Positions 25,454 through 33,709 of a DNA stretch of 64,000 nucleotides are shown here, one piece after another. The translations under genes and the position numbers were made by a program. Under the pieces are notes generated by a model. That model made no database searches, was not told where the DNA came from, and was given only the letters and a program-made list of their open reading frames with translations. The number at the start of each line of letters is the position of its first letter. The first letter of the stretch is position 1. This stretch comes from Pantanalinema rosaneae (lineage in GTDB: Bacteria; Cyanobacteriota; Cyanobacteriia; Leptolyngbyales; Leptolyngbyaceae), in assembly GCF_050753385.1 (NCBI RefSeq), contig NZ_JBLZFZ010000035.1, positions 1-64,000 on the forward strand, given 5' to 3'.

Positions 25454-26206
25454 TTAGGAACCAGAGGGGGCTTCGTCTTTGGGGGCGGCTGCGGGACTGG
25501 ATGTTGTGGCATTCGCCTGCTGTTCGCGTTTCTTGCGATCGGCTTTCAGGATATCCTCCATGACTGCCTGGGCTTGGGCGAGCTTATCTAGATTGCCTCG
25601 ATACAATTCCAAGTCTTTTTGGACTTTATCGTCTGGCAGTTTTAATGCCATAGCAGCCTGTTTTATGGCTTCTTCCCGCCGGGTATCGTCTTTTACTAGA
25701 TCTGGATCAGCCAGTTCCAGTAGGGTAAATACGCCCACCGCCGCCAGCCGACTGTATTTGTAGTTAGGACTGCTAACGCTGGCATGAATCGCTCCCTGGA
25801 GGTCATCGGTTGGAGCGGTAGCGGCCTGTCCAAACCAGGCTAACAAATTCTCAACTGACATGGAGCTTGCCATTGCTCGTAAACGATCGGCATCACTGCG
25901 GTAACGCTGTGGATCATCCTGGAGGGCTTGACAGAGTCCAGCAAAAATCGAGGCTTTATCTGGCTCGGGACGATACCCTTGCATAAAGCGATCGAAGGAC
26001 GTGACAACGCCTAATGCATACAACGGGTCGTAGCGGAAGTCCACATTGACCGCAAGCAAATGCATTTCTACCATCAACTCCTCGACAATCCGGCGATAAA
26101 TTGAGTTAATGGGGCGAGTGTGGATGTTATAAAAGGCTCGCTTGGTGTCAGAAACAGTGCGGACGTTATTCACAATAGAATTTGGGATGGCAGACATATC
26201 CTCCAT
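25454..26206 (-). CDS. thf1: Thylakoid formation protein Thf1/Psb29
   Basis: A 250-residue protein (from ATG 26206) required in cyanobacteria and chloroplasts for photosystem II repair and thylakoid organisation through FtsH protease stability. The family signature NNVRTVSDTKRAFYNIHTRP is at the N-terminus, followed by RIVEELMVEMHLLAVNVDF, SFDRFMQGYRPE and a C-terminal coiled coil (about 200-235) with an Ala/Pro-rich tail. ATG codons at 26206 and 26197 are both possible; an upstream TTG at 26233 seems unlikely. A lipoxygenase gene follows 8 bp downstream on the same strand, a neighbour I do not associate with thf1. Confidence 0.94.
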   Translation of the reverse strand: MEDMSAIPNSIVNNVRTVSDTKRAFYNIHTRPINSIYRRIVEELMVEMHLLAVNVDFRYDPLYALGVVTSFDRFMQGYRPEPDKASIFAGLCQALQDDPQRYRSDADRLRAMASSMSVENLLAWFGQAATAPTDDLQGAIHASVSSPNYKYSRLAAVGVFTLLELADPDLVKDDTRREEAIKQAAMALKLPDDKVQKDLELYRGNLDKLAQAQAVMEDILKADRKKREQQANATTSSPAAAPKDEAPSGS

Positions 26207-26362
26207 TCTCGCGTTTGATGAGGAGTTTGCCAAGTTTTAAGCTGATTGACGGCTGGAAACCTTGCCGAACGCTGTTTGCATCTGGTTGGTTTCTACTACT
26301 AATCAGCATCTGCTGAACCAGTCTTGGACAATCTGAAAGCTCGATCGCGACATTTCTTGCGG

Positions 26363-26668
26363 CTAAATCGTTGGTTTAGGCAGGACTCGCAGAAACTTAA
26401 CGATTTGTCCGGTGACTTCCAGGCTGATTAAGTAATGATCTAAGGTGAAGCGATAGAAAATTCCACTCGTACCCAGTTGGCGAAATTCTGGTAATTCCTG
26501 GATCTGGTTAATCTGATAAAAGTCTTCAAAGACAAATTTTTGCAGTTGACAGGCCGCCGCCGGTTCTAGCTGTTTCAGATCCCGTAAAAATCCCCGTTCG
26601 TAGCGAATCTCTAGCCCTTGGGGGGTATGCATCCTCCGGGCGGAAGTCTGCTGCTCTAGTGTGTTCAT
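26363..26668 (-). CDS. RelE/ParE-type toxin-like protein
   Basis: A 101-residue protein with the RelE-superfamily layout: RYERGFLRDLKQL at the N-terminus, a helical middle, then FYRFTLDHYLISLEV and KFLRVLPK as the strand-rich core. RelE-type toxins are ribosome-dependent mRNA interferases; typical C-terminal catalytic Arg/Tyr residues are only partly evident, so activity is not certain. AAGG seven bases before the ATG at 26668 supports this start. An antitoxin-like gene lies 75 bp upstream on the same strand, so the order is antitoxin then toxin. Confidence 0.7.
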   Translation of the reverse strand: MNTLEQQTSARRMHTPQGLEIRYERGFLRDLKQLEPAAACQLQKFVFEDFYQINQIQELPEFRQLGTSGIFYRFTLDHYLISLEVTGQIVKFLRVLPKPTI

Positions 26669-26743
26669 AAACGACCTTAGGAGAATGGTGGACAGAACAG
26701 TGATGGAGCAGTCCCTAGCAATTTCATGCCGGTTGGCAGCTTG

Positions 26744-26944
26744 CTAGAGATGGGGCAACACTCGCAGGGCTTCTTCACGAGTCAAGGTGTCTCCCGGTTT
26801 GAGACTCTGTTTAGACGCTTGAATTGCCTGAATCATGTAGGAATCACAATACAGATCCGATAGGTCTGCCCAGATATTGACCAGTTGCTCATCGGACAGC
26901 TGATCAATCAGGCGATGCACTTTGGTTCTCAGACGATTAACCAT
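26744..26944 (-). CDS. Antitoxin-like small protein
   Basis: A 66-residue protein starting MVNRLRTKVHRLIDQLSDEQ and ending KPGDTLTREEALRVLPHL. The helix-rich N-terminus and the PGDxLTREEAL tail are typical of antitoxins that pair with RelE/ParE toxins, and it is directly upstream of one. No classic ribbon-helix-helix or HTH motif is obvious, so autoregulation cannot be claimed. The 75-bp gap to the toxin gene is longer than in most such operons. Confidence 0.62.
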   Translation of the reverse strand: MVNRLRTKVHRLIDQLSDEQLVNIWADLSDLYCDSYMIQAIQASKQSLKPGDTLTREEALRVLPHL

Positions 26945-27174
26945 AACTCCAAGATTGCTGCGCTCAATTCGGCGATCAGGCAGTGGCTAGAAGTACCGCT
27001 GTTACGGTTAGCGTTCCCAAAATTAGGTCTGAATCATCTTTTAAGAAATTAAAGTTTGGATGAATTACCAACATCATTTTTGTTTCTTGCGAAGTAAATT
27101 CTGAAGTGAACCGATAGCTACAGGGGAAGGTTGCCTGATAGGATACAATTCCGATCGCCTTTGACCTTAAGCCC

Positions 27175-28344
27175 ATGACTGGTTTCTCGTTGGCTGACTT
27201 TCTCGCCTTTTTTACCCCTGGCAATTTAGTGGTATTGATTACCCTGGCTGCCATTTATGCCCTGTTTAGTTTGGGACTGAATTTGCAATGGGGCTTCACT
27301 GGACTGATTAATTTCGGACATGTTGCCTTTTTGACCATCGGTGCTTACGCCACGGTGTTATTAAGCCTTAAAGGAGTGCCCCTGATTCTGGCAGTGCTGG
27401 TCGGTGCTGTACTTGCTGCCATTTTGGGGTTAGGGATTGGCATCTCTACCTTACGGTTGCGGGAAGATTACCTGGCGATCGTCACTATTGGCGTATCGGA
27501 AGTGGTACGGCTGATTGCCCTGAATGAAGAGTGGCTGACGCGGGGGGCATTGGGCATTCCCATTCCGAACCAGCTTCTACCACTCGGCAACTTAACGGCT
27601 CCGACCTTTGCCAGTCGGCTCGTCATGGTCGCAATTTGGACAGTTATATTTGCGATTGGGGGTTGGCAAGTTTGGCGTTGGATGCGACGACCGCCGCACG
27701 ATCGGGGTAAACCGCTAGAAGTGGCTACTCCAACTGCCATTCCCGTCTCTAACTGGCTCTGGGGGTTCGCGGTTGGCTTAATTGGGCTGCTGCTCTATCA
27801 AGCTGGCGTATCTAGCCTCTTGTTCGACTACTCGTATAAATCTGGCTTAATGTTGCTTGTGGTCGTCGTCCTAGCCTTAGTCTACTGGCGGCTGGAAGTC
27901 TTAGTTCGCTCACCCTGGGGACGGGTGCTGAAAGCGATTCGTGAGGATGAGGAGGTCGCCAAAGCCCTGGGCAAAAACGTGTTCTGGTATAAAATTCAAT
28001 CCCTGATGCTGGGTGGGGCGATCGCGGGCGTGGCGGGCGCTTTCTTTGCCTGGAACTTGACGTTTATTAACCCCGATGGCTTTATTCCATTGATTACTTT
28101 TTATGCCTGGGTGATGGTGGTTCTAGGGGGGTCGGGCAACAATGCTGGTACGCTGCTAGGAGCAGCAATCTTCCAGATTTACTTCACGGTGACTCGCTTT
28201 GCCCTACCGGCATTGATTCCATTAGATGATGCCCGTTTAGGCGCACTACGATTGATGGTGATTGGCTTGCTGTTAATTGTGCTGATGATGGCGCGACCAC
28301 AAGGCATCTTAGGTAAAAAGGAGGAACTTACCCTTGGTCGATGA
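27175..28344 (+). CDS. livM: Branched-chain amino-acid ABC permease LivM-like
   Basis: A 389-residue permease of the LivM/hydrophobic amino acid transporter family with about ten membrane segments. Signature regions are GLNLQWGFTGLINFGHVAF near the N-terminus and VLKAIREDEEVAKALGKNVFWYK, the cytoplasmic coupling loop that contacts the ATPase. A hydrophilic insertion of about 30 residues (MRRPPHDRGKPLEVATP) lies in mid-protein. The livG-like ATPase gene overlaps its 3' end. The companion LivH permease, LivF ATPase and binding protein are not in the window; in cyanobacteria these neutral amino-acid systems are often scattered. Confidence 0.9.
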   Translation: MTGFSLADFLAFFTPGNLVVLITLAAIYALFSLGLNLQWGFTGLINFGHVAFLTIGAYATVLLSLKGVPLILAVLVGAVLAAILGLGIGISTLRLREDYLAIVTIGVSEVVRLIALNEEWLTRGALGIPIPNQLLPLGNLTAPTFASRLVMVAIWTVIFAIGGWQVWRWMRRPPHDRGKPLEVATPTAIPVSNWLWGFAVGLIGLLLYQAGVSSLLFDYSYKSGLMLLVVVVLALVYWRLEVLVRSPWGRVLKAIREDEEVAKALGKNVFWYKIQSLMLGGAIAGVAGAFFAWNLTFINPDGFIPLITFYAWVMVVLGGSGNNAGTLLGAAIFQIYFTVTRFALPALIPLDDARLGALRLMVIGLLLIVLMMARPQGILGKKEELTLGR

Positions 28345-29227
28345 AGCGTCAAACACCCCGGATTTGTCTCCTGTCGATCGCACATCCCTACCGCCAGAAC
28401 CCGTCTACTCTCAGGATGCTGTGGATACTGTGGCTGATCAATCCGCTCGGACTCCAGCTTCCCGACCTGAACTGCCAATTCTAGCCGCCAACGGGTTAGT
28501 CAAAAACTTTGGGGGGATTCGGGCAGTCGATAATGCGGCAATCGAAGTGGCTAAAGGCAGTATCACGGGGCTGATCGGTCCGAATGGGGCAGGCAAAACC
28601 ACGTTGTTTAATCTGCTCTCTAGCTTTATCCGGTCGGATCAGGGACGGGTATTATTTGACGGTGAGCCAATTCAACAGCTGCCACCCCATCAGATCACCC
28701 AGATGGGCATGGTACGCACCTTTCAGGTTGCTCGGGTACTCTCCCGCCTCTCTGTTCTAGAAAATATGCTCCTGGCAACTCAACACCAGACGGGGGAAAA
28801 ATTTTGGAATACCTGGTTTCAGCAACAGCAAATTGCTCAGGAAGAACGCCAGCAGCGCGATCGGGCAATGACGATTCTCGACTCAATTGGGTTGTCCCAC
28901 ATGGCTTATGAATACGCGGGAGCCTTATCCGGTGGGCAACGGAAGTTGCTGGAAATGGGGCGAGCGTTAATGACCAATCCTAAGCTGATCCTGTTAGATG
29001 AACCTGCGGCAGGTGTGAATCCTACCTTAATTAATCAAATCTGCGATCGCATCCTCACCTGGAATCGGGAGGGCATGAGCTTTCTGGTAATTGAACATAA
29101 TATGGATGTCGTGATGTCTCTCTGCGATCGGGTTTGGGTACTGGCAGAGGGTCGTAACCTGGCGGTTGGCACTCCTGCCGAAATTCAATCCAATTCCCAG
29201 GTGTTAGAAGCTTATTTAGGGCAGTAA
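28334..29227 (+). CDS. livG: Branched-chain amino-acid ABC transporter ATPase LivG-like
   Basis: A 297-residue ABC ATPase: Walker A GPNGAGKTT, signature LSGGQRKLLEMGRAL, Walker B LILLDEPAAGVNP, and the LivG-typical IEHNMDVVM switch region. An N-terminal extension of about 45 polar residues precedes the ABC domain. It begins with TTG at 28334, supported by a strong AAGGAGG at 28318-28324, and overlaps the end of livM by 11 bp, so the two are translationally coupled. The DUF423 gene follows 5 bp after its stop. Confidence 0.93.
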   Translation: MVDEASNTPDLSPVDRTSLPPEPVYSQDAVDTVADQSARTPASRPELPILAANGLVKNFGGIRAVDNAAIEVAKGSITGLIGPNGAGKTTLFNLLSSFIRSDQGRVLFDGEPIQQLPPHQITQMGMVRTFQVARVLSRLSVLENMLLATQHQTGEKFWNTWFQQQQIAQEERQQRDRAMTILDSIGLSHMAYEYAGALSGGQRKLLEMGRALMTNPKLILLDEPAAGVNPTLINQICDRILTWNREGMSFLVIEHNMDVVMSLCDRVWVLAEGRNLAVGTPAEIQSNSQVLEAYLGQ

Positions 29228-29232
29228 ATCCC

Positions 29233-29616
29233 ATGCTGATAACTCAGATCTTCCTTGCCATCGGGGCTGTGTTTGCCGGGATAGCGGTCGCTGGTGGAGC
29301 CTTTGCCGCCCATGCCCTGCGGGATCACCTGAGCGATCGTGCCCTCACCATCTTTGAAACAGGGATCCGCTACCAGATGTATCATGCTCTGGCATTACTC
29401 CTGGTAGCAGTGTTATTGAGTCGCGTTGAACTGCCACCTCTTACAGTCACGATCGCGGGCTATGCTTTCATCATCGGAATTGTGATCTTTTCCGGTAGCC
29501 TCTATCTCCTCAGCCTCAGTGGGATCAAGTGGCTAGGAGCCATTACACCGTTGGGCGGTGTCGCTTTTATCGTTGGCTGGATTTGCCTCGCGATCGCGGC
29601 ATTTCAGTTCAAATAA
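29233..29616 (+). CDS. DUF423 small membrane protein
   Basis: A 127-residue, four-helix inner-membrane protein of the DUF423 (YgdD) family: AGGAFAAHALRDHLSDRALTIFETGIRYQMYHALALL is the hallmark, here seen from about residue 20 on, with GAITPLGGVAFIVGW near the C-terminus. Function is unknown in all species. It starts 5 bp after the livG stop codon and probably belongs to the same transcript, which suggests but does not show a link with amino-acid transport. Confidence 0.88.
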   Translation: MLITQIFLAIGAVFAGIAVAGGAFAAHALRDHLSDRALTIFETGIRYQMYHALALLLVAVLLSRVELPPLTVTIAGYAFIIGIVIFSGSLYLLSLSGIKWLGAITPLGGVAFIVGWICLAIAAFQFK

Positions 29617-29647
29617 ATCTCTGATTTCTTCTCTATTTCGTTGCTGG

Positions 29648-30421
29648 TTACAACCGTCGCTCGACTTGCAGCATCCGACGATAGGATAGCCAACCTGCTG
29701 CTAACATCGCTACCGCAAAGATCATCAAAAACCAGAAATGTTCAGCAATGTCTGACAGTGACTTCCCTTCGGTAGTGACTTGGGTCAAGGCTTCATTCAT
29801 GTGATAAATCGGATTGTACTGAGCCAGATCCAGTAAAACGTTCGGAAAGATCGAGGCTGGGACAAAGGCTCCGCCCAAAATCAGCAATGGCACTCCAAAG
29901 GTGGCAACCAGGGTATTCACATCTTCTGTACGCTTGGCAAATTGCGTCCCTAAGATAAACCCAACGCCGACATAGGAGAAGATGCTGAGCAGGATCAGTG
30001 TGCTACTGAGCCAGACCGAGCCTTGAAACCGCGCTCCGAATCCATAGGCGATCGCCACCACTAAGAGAGTTTGTCCCAGGGCGATCGTGCTATGGGCAGC
30101 AAAAATACCTAAAAAATAGGCACCCCCACTTAACGGGGATAAAAACAGTCGCTTTAAAGTTTGTTGTTCCCGTTCCGCCACAACCGTAGCGACGCTGCCG
30201 CCTAAACAGCTAAAGAAGAGTGCGGCTCCTACCAGGGTTGCCGCCGATGCTCGCTCAAAAGCTTCCGATAACGGGAACTTGGAGCGTTCGGTCATAATCA
30301 GTCCATTCAGCAGCAGGACAACTACAGGAAACACACTCCAAAACACTAAACTGCGTTGCCGCCGTCCTAACTCAATCAAAATGCGGTGAGCTATGGCTCG
30401 GGCTGTGTACCAATTGTTCAT
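29648..30421 (-). CDS. ABC-2 type transporter permease
   Basis: A 257-residue membrane protein with six predicted helices and the ABC-2 signature region near the end (GAFVPASIFPNVLLDLAQYNPIYHMNEAL). Such permeases export drugs, lipids or polysaccharides together with a separate ATPase; the nearest ATPase gene in the window belongs to another family and is on the opposite strand, so the partner is elsewhere. It starts at ATG 30421, just past the atp-operon terminator, and converges on the DUF423 gene. Confidence 0.86.
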   Translation of the reverse strand: MNNWYTARAIAHRILIELGRRQRSLVFWSVFPVVVLLLNGLIMTERSKFPLSEAFERASAATLVGAALFFSCLGGSVATVVAEREQQTLKRLFLSPLSGGAYFLGIFAAHSTIALGQTLLVVAIAYGFGARFQGSVWLSSTLILLSIFSYVGVGFILGTQFAKRTEDVNTLVATFGVPLLILGGAFVPASIFPNVLLDLAQYNPIYHMNEALTQVTTEGKSLSDIAEHFWFLMIFAVAMLAAGWLSYRRMLQVERRL

Positions 30422-30459
30422 CTTGCCTCTAAGATTCAGGTAACGTCTCTATTCCTAAC

Positions 30460-30485
30460 AAAAAAGCGCCTGAACTTCAGACGCT
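30460..30485 (-). terminator. Intrinsic terminator of the atp operon
   Basis: On the minus strand, AGCGTCTGA and TCAGGCGCT pair (one G-U) around a 3-base loop and are followed by six T residues, directly after the gamma-subunit gene. This is a canonical Rho-independent terminator for the ATP synthase transcript. Confidence 0.85.
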
Positions 30486-30512
30486 GCGAAAAATTTGATT
30501 CAGAGAACAACC

Positions 30513-31463
30513 TTACTTGAGGGCTTCGGCACCGCCAACCACTTCCAGAATCTCTTGGGTGATTGCCGCCTGACGAGCTTTGTTGTAGGTCAATGTCAAA
30601 CTCGAAATGAGTTCCTTCGCGTTATCGCTCGCGTTATTCATTGCCGTCATCCGAGCCGCCAATTCACTCGCTGCCGACTCCTGCATCGCACGCAATAGTT
30701 GGTTATTGAGGTAAAGGGGTAATAGGGCATCCAGGATTTGGACGGGATCTTGCTCGAAGATCATGTCCTGAGGATATGCCCGGACTTCAGGAGCCGTGAC
30801 TTTAGAGCGTTCTACCTCAAACTGTCCACCTCGCGTGGTTAACCGGAAAATCTCATCATCCTCAGCCACTAAACCCTGGGGATCAAGCGGTAACAAGGTT
30901 TGAATTACCGGACGAGAGCTAATCAAGGACACAAATCGAGTGTAGACCAGTTCAATTTTGTCTACTTCCTCAGATAAGAACAGTGATAGTAGACCATCGG
31001 CAATCTGAGACGCTTCCGCTGCCGTCGGAATTTGCTCTAAGCCCGTGTAGGTTAGTTCGATCGGTTGTTCTCGCCGCTGGAAGTACTGGGTTGCCTTCCG
31101 ACCCACCAGAATAAACCGATACTCTAGTCCTTCGGCTTGTAGTTCCTTAGCTCGGTTCTCTGCCCGTCGAATAATGTTAGCGTTATAAGCGCCACATAAA
31201 CCCCGATCGCCGGACACTACCAACAATCCCACCCGCTTGACCTGACGCTCTTTTAATAACGGCAGATTAGCTTCTGAGAACCGCAGACGAGCTTGCAAGC
31301 CATACAGCACTTGCGCCAGTCGATCGGCGAATGGTCGAGTTGCAATCACCTGTTCTTGGGCACGGCGAACCTTCGCGGCTGCCACCAAGCGCATCGCTTC
31401 GGTGATCTTCTGAGTGTTTTTAACGGATTGGATGCGATCGCGAATCCCTTTAAGGTTTGCCAT
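30513..31463 (-). CDS. atpG: ATP synthase gamma subunit
   Basis: A 316-residue central-stalk subunit of F1. N-terminal MANLKGIRDRIQSVKNTQKI and C-terminal YNKARQAAITQEILEVVGGA helices form the rotor shaft. Compared with E. coli gamma there is an insertion of about 35 residues in mid-protein (around AEDDEIFRLTTRGGQFEVE), the segment that in cyanobacteria limits ATP hydrolysis; it lacks the two cysteines that make the plant enzyme thiol-regulated. It is the last gene of the atp operon, 85 bp after atpA, with an intrinsic terminator behind it. Confidence 0.98.
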   Translation of the reverse strand: MANLKGIRDRIQSVKNTQKITEAMRLVAAAKVRRAQEQVIATRPFADRLAQVLYGLQARLRFSEANLPLLKERQVKRVGLLVVSGDRGLCGAYNANIIRRAENRAKELQAEGLEYRFILVGRKATQYFQRREQPIELTYTGLEQIPTAAEASQIADGLLSLFLSEEVDKIELVYTRFVSLISSRPVIQTLLPLDPQGLVAEDDEIFRLTTRGGQFEVERSKVTAPEVRAYPQDMIFEQDPVQILDALLPLYLNNQLLRAMQESAASELAARMTAMNNASDNAKELISSLTLTYNKARQAAITQEILEVVGGAEALK

Positions 31464-31492
31464 AGTGTTATCTCCTTAAGCTGTCAGCCATC

Positions 31493-31536
31493 AGCGATCA
31501 GCCTTCAGTCAGACTGATTACTGACGGCTGATCGCT
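31493..31536. repeat. Hairpin repeat in atpA-atpG spacer
   Basis: AGCGATCAGCC at 31493-31503 and GGCTGATCGCT at 31526-31536 are a perfect 11-bp inverted repeat. The surrounding text (CAGCCATCAGCGATCAGCC...) is the style of a very common intergenic repeat in cyanobacteria, as I recall it. Within the operon it would form an RNA hairpin between the alpha and gamma coding regions. Confidence 0.7.
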
Positions 31537-31548
31537 TGGTGTAGCGTT

Positions 31549-33063
31549 CTACGCGGCCATGAAGGTCTTCTTGTACTCGACGATCGCACCTTTCAGGATG
31601 CCTTCGGCTTCTTCATTCAGCTCTTTGCGATCGCGAATGATTTCACCGTACTTAGAAGCACTGTTCTTCAGGTAATCCCGTAGCCCTTGCAGGTAAGGTG
31701 CTACTTTGTCGGTGGGGATGTCATCCAAATAACCGTTGATCCCGGCGTAGATGGCAGCCACCTGTTCAGCCACCGATAACGGGGCATACTGAGGCTGCTT
31801 GAGAATCTCGCGTAAGCGCTGACCCCGAGCGAGTTGGTTCTTGGTTACTTGATCCAAGTCAGAAGCAAACTGAGCAAACGCTTGCAGGTCGTCATACTGC
31901 GCCAGTTCCAGCTTCACCTTACCCGCCACTTTCTTCATAGCTTTGGTTTGAGCCGCAGAACCCACCCGAGACACGGAAATCCCTGGGTTTACCGCCGGAC
32001 GTAGACCGGAGTTGAACAGGTCAGAGGACAGGAAGATCTGACCATCGGTAATCGAAATCACGTTGGTCGGAATGTATGCCGACACGTCACCCGCCTGGGT
32101 TTCGACGATCGGTAGCGCGGTCATGCTACCTTCACCCAATTCGGGACTGAGTTTTGCCGCCCGTTCCAACAGACGGGAGTGGAGGTAGAACACGTCTCCA
32201 GGATAGGCTTCCCGACCGGGCGGACGACGCAGTAGCAGCGACATTTGGCGATAGGCTTGCGCTTGCTTCGACAGGTCATCGTACACCACCAGGGTGTGCT
32301 TGCCTTTATACATGAAGTATTCCGCCAGAGTTGCGCCGGTGTAGGGAGCCAGGTATTGCAGGGCAGCGGCATCACTGGCGTTGGCAGCCACGACGATCGT
32401 GTAATCCAAAGCACCCCGCTCACGTAATACGTTGATCACGTTAGCCACAGTAGAAGCTTTCTGCCCGATCGCAACGTAAACGCAAATCACGTCGCCACCC
32501 TTTTGGTTCAGGATGGTATCCACGGCGATCGCGGTCTTACCAGTTTGCCGGTCACCAATGATTAGTTCCCGCTGACCCCGACCGATCGGAATCATCGAGT
32601 CGATCGCGGTAATTCCGGTTTGCATCGGTTCGTACACCGATTTCCGGGAGATGATACCAGGAGCCGGAGATTCCAACAAACGGGTTTCGCTGGTGGGGAT
32701 GTCGCCTTTACCGTCGATCGGGCGAGCCAGAGCGTCTACAACACGACCAATCATCGCGTCACCGACCGGGATCTGAGCAACTCGTCCAGTCGCTGTCACG
32801 GTGCTGCCTTCTTGAATTTGTCTGCCACCACCCATCAACACCGCACCAACACTGTCTTCTTCCAGGTTGAGCGCGATACCAACGGTGCCATCTTCAAATT
32901 CCAGCAGTTCACTGGACATTACCTTGTCTAAGCCATAAACACGGGCGATCCCGTCACCAACTTGCAGCACAGTACCAACGTTGGAAACTTTGACATCCTG
33001 GTTGTACTGCTCAATCTGCTGGCGAATAATGCTACTAATTTCGTCAGGTCTGATGCTTACCAT
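31549..33063 (-). CDS. atpA: ATP synthase alpha subunit
   Basis: A 504-residue F1 alpha subunit carrying the non-catalytic nucleotide site. Seen: Walker A GDRQTGKT, the region HTLVVYDDLSKQA (Walker B), and the alpha signature SVSRVGSAAQTKAMKKVAG with the arginine finger in VSRVG. Length is standard. It follows atpH by 91 bp and precedes atpG by 85 bp on the same strand. The beta and epsilon subunits are not in the window, as expected since cyanobacteria encode them in a separate operon. Confidence 0.99.
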   Translation of the reverse strand: MVSIRPDEISSIIRQQIEQYNQDVKVSNVGTVLQVGDGIARVYGLDKVMSSELLEFEDGTVGIALNLEEDSVGAVLMGGGRQIQEGSTVTATGRVAQIPVGDAMIGRVVDALARPIDGKGDIPTSETRLLESPAPGIISRKSVYEPMQTGITAIDSMIPIGRGQRELIIGDRQTGKTAIAVDTILNQKGGDVICVYVAIGQKASTVANVINVLRERGALDYTIVVAANASDAAALQYLAPYTGATLAEYFMYKGKHTLVVYDDLSKQAQAYRQMSLLLRRPPGREAYPGDVFYLHSRLLERAAKLSPELGEGSMTALPIVETQAGDVSAYIPTNVISITDGQIFLSSDLFNSGLRPAVNPGISVSRVGSAAQTKAMKKVAGKVKLELAQYDDLQAFAQFASDLDQVTKNQLARGQRLREILKQPQYAPLSVAEQVAAIYAGINGYLDDIPTDKVAPYLQGLRDYLKNSASKYGEIIRDRKELNEEAEGILKGAIVEYKKTFMAA

Positions 33064-33154
33064 GGGAGTTGCTCTTTAAGAGGGTTGAATGTTGAAGGTT
33101 GTCAGTCTTAAACCAATGGCTCTAGAACACCTAAAAGCCACTCATGATATAGAA

Positions 33155-33709
33155 CTAAGCATTACTGAGCCGGACTGAGATGCGCCGGAGTTGACCTCTC
33201 AAGCTAGCATCGATAACTTGAGAACCAACTTTGATAATCACGCCACCCAGGAGATCCGGTTGAATCTTAGTTTCTAGTTCAACTTGATGCGATCCTGTCA
33301 TGCCCATGACCCGTTCCCGCACAGCTTGTTTTTGCTCGTCTGTGAGTTCAACGGCGGAAATCACTTCGGCTAACACAGATTGCCGGAGTTCCCGGAGTAG
33401 CACCTGATACTGCTTGCAAATGCTGCCCAAGAAGGGGATGCGGTGATGGTCAACCAGGAGCATCAAAAAGTTTTTCATCAACGGATGAATCTGATCGCCA
33501 ACGACTTGTTGCAAAACGTCTTTCTTGCTATCGCCCTTGATGGTTGGATTGGCAAGAAACTGACTCAGATCCGTCGATTCGTTCAGGACTCGGATGAGTT
33601 CGCTGGCATCTTCACCAAACTTATCCACCAGATCCTGAGATTTCGCGATCGACATGAGCGCCTCAGCATAAGGCTCAGAGATTCTTGAGGTAATTCCACC
33701 CGTACTCAT
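33155..33709 (-). CDS. atpH: ATP synthase delta subunit
   Basis: A 184-residue peripheral-stalk subunit (OSCP homologue) that joins the b/b' stator to the top of F1. The N-terminal helical domain (YAEALMSIAKSQDLVDKFGE) and the C-terminal signature IQPDLLGGVIIKVGSQVIDASLRGQLRRI are clear. Its ATG overlaps the stop of the b-subunit gene by one base (TGATG), with GGAGG six bases before the ATG, so translation is coupled. Confidence 0.97.
   Translation of the reverse strand: MSTGGITSRISEPYAEALMSIAKSQDLVDKFGEDASELIRVLNESTDLSQFLANPTIKGDSKKDVLQQVVGDQIHPLMKNFLMLLVDHHRIPFLGSICKQYQVLLRELRQSVLAEVISAVELTDEQKQAVRERVMGMTGSHQVELETKIQPDLLGGVIIKVGSQVIDASLRGQLRRISVRLSNA

Noticed and set aside
26976..27254. 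92-codon minus-strand frame overlapping livM
   Set aside because: Overlaps the start of a clear gene and has no family resemblance.
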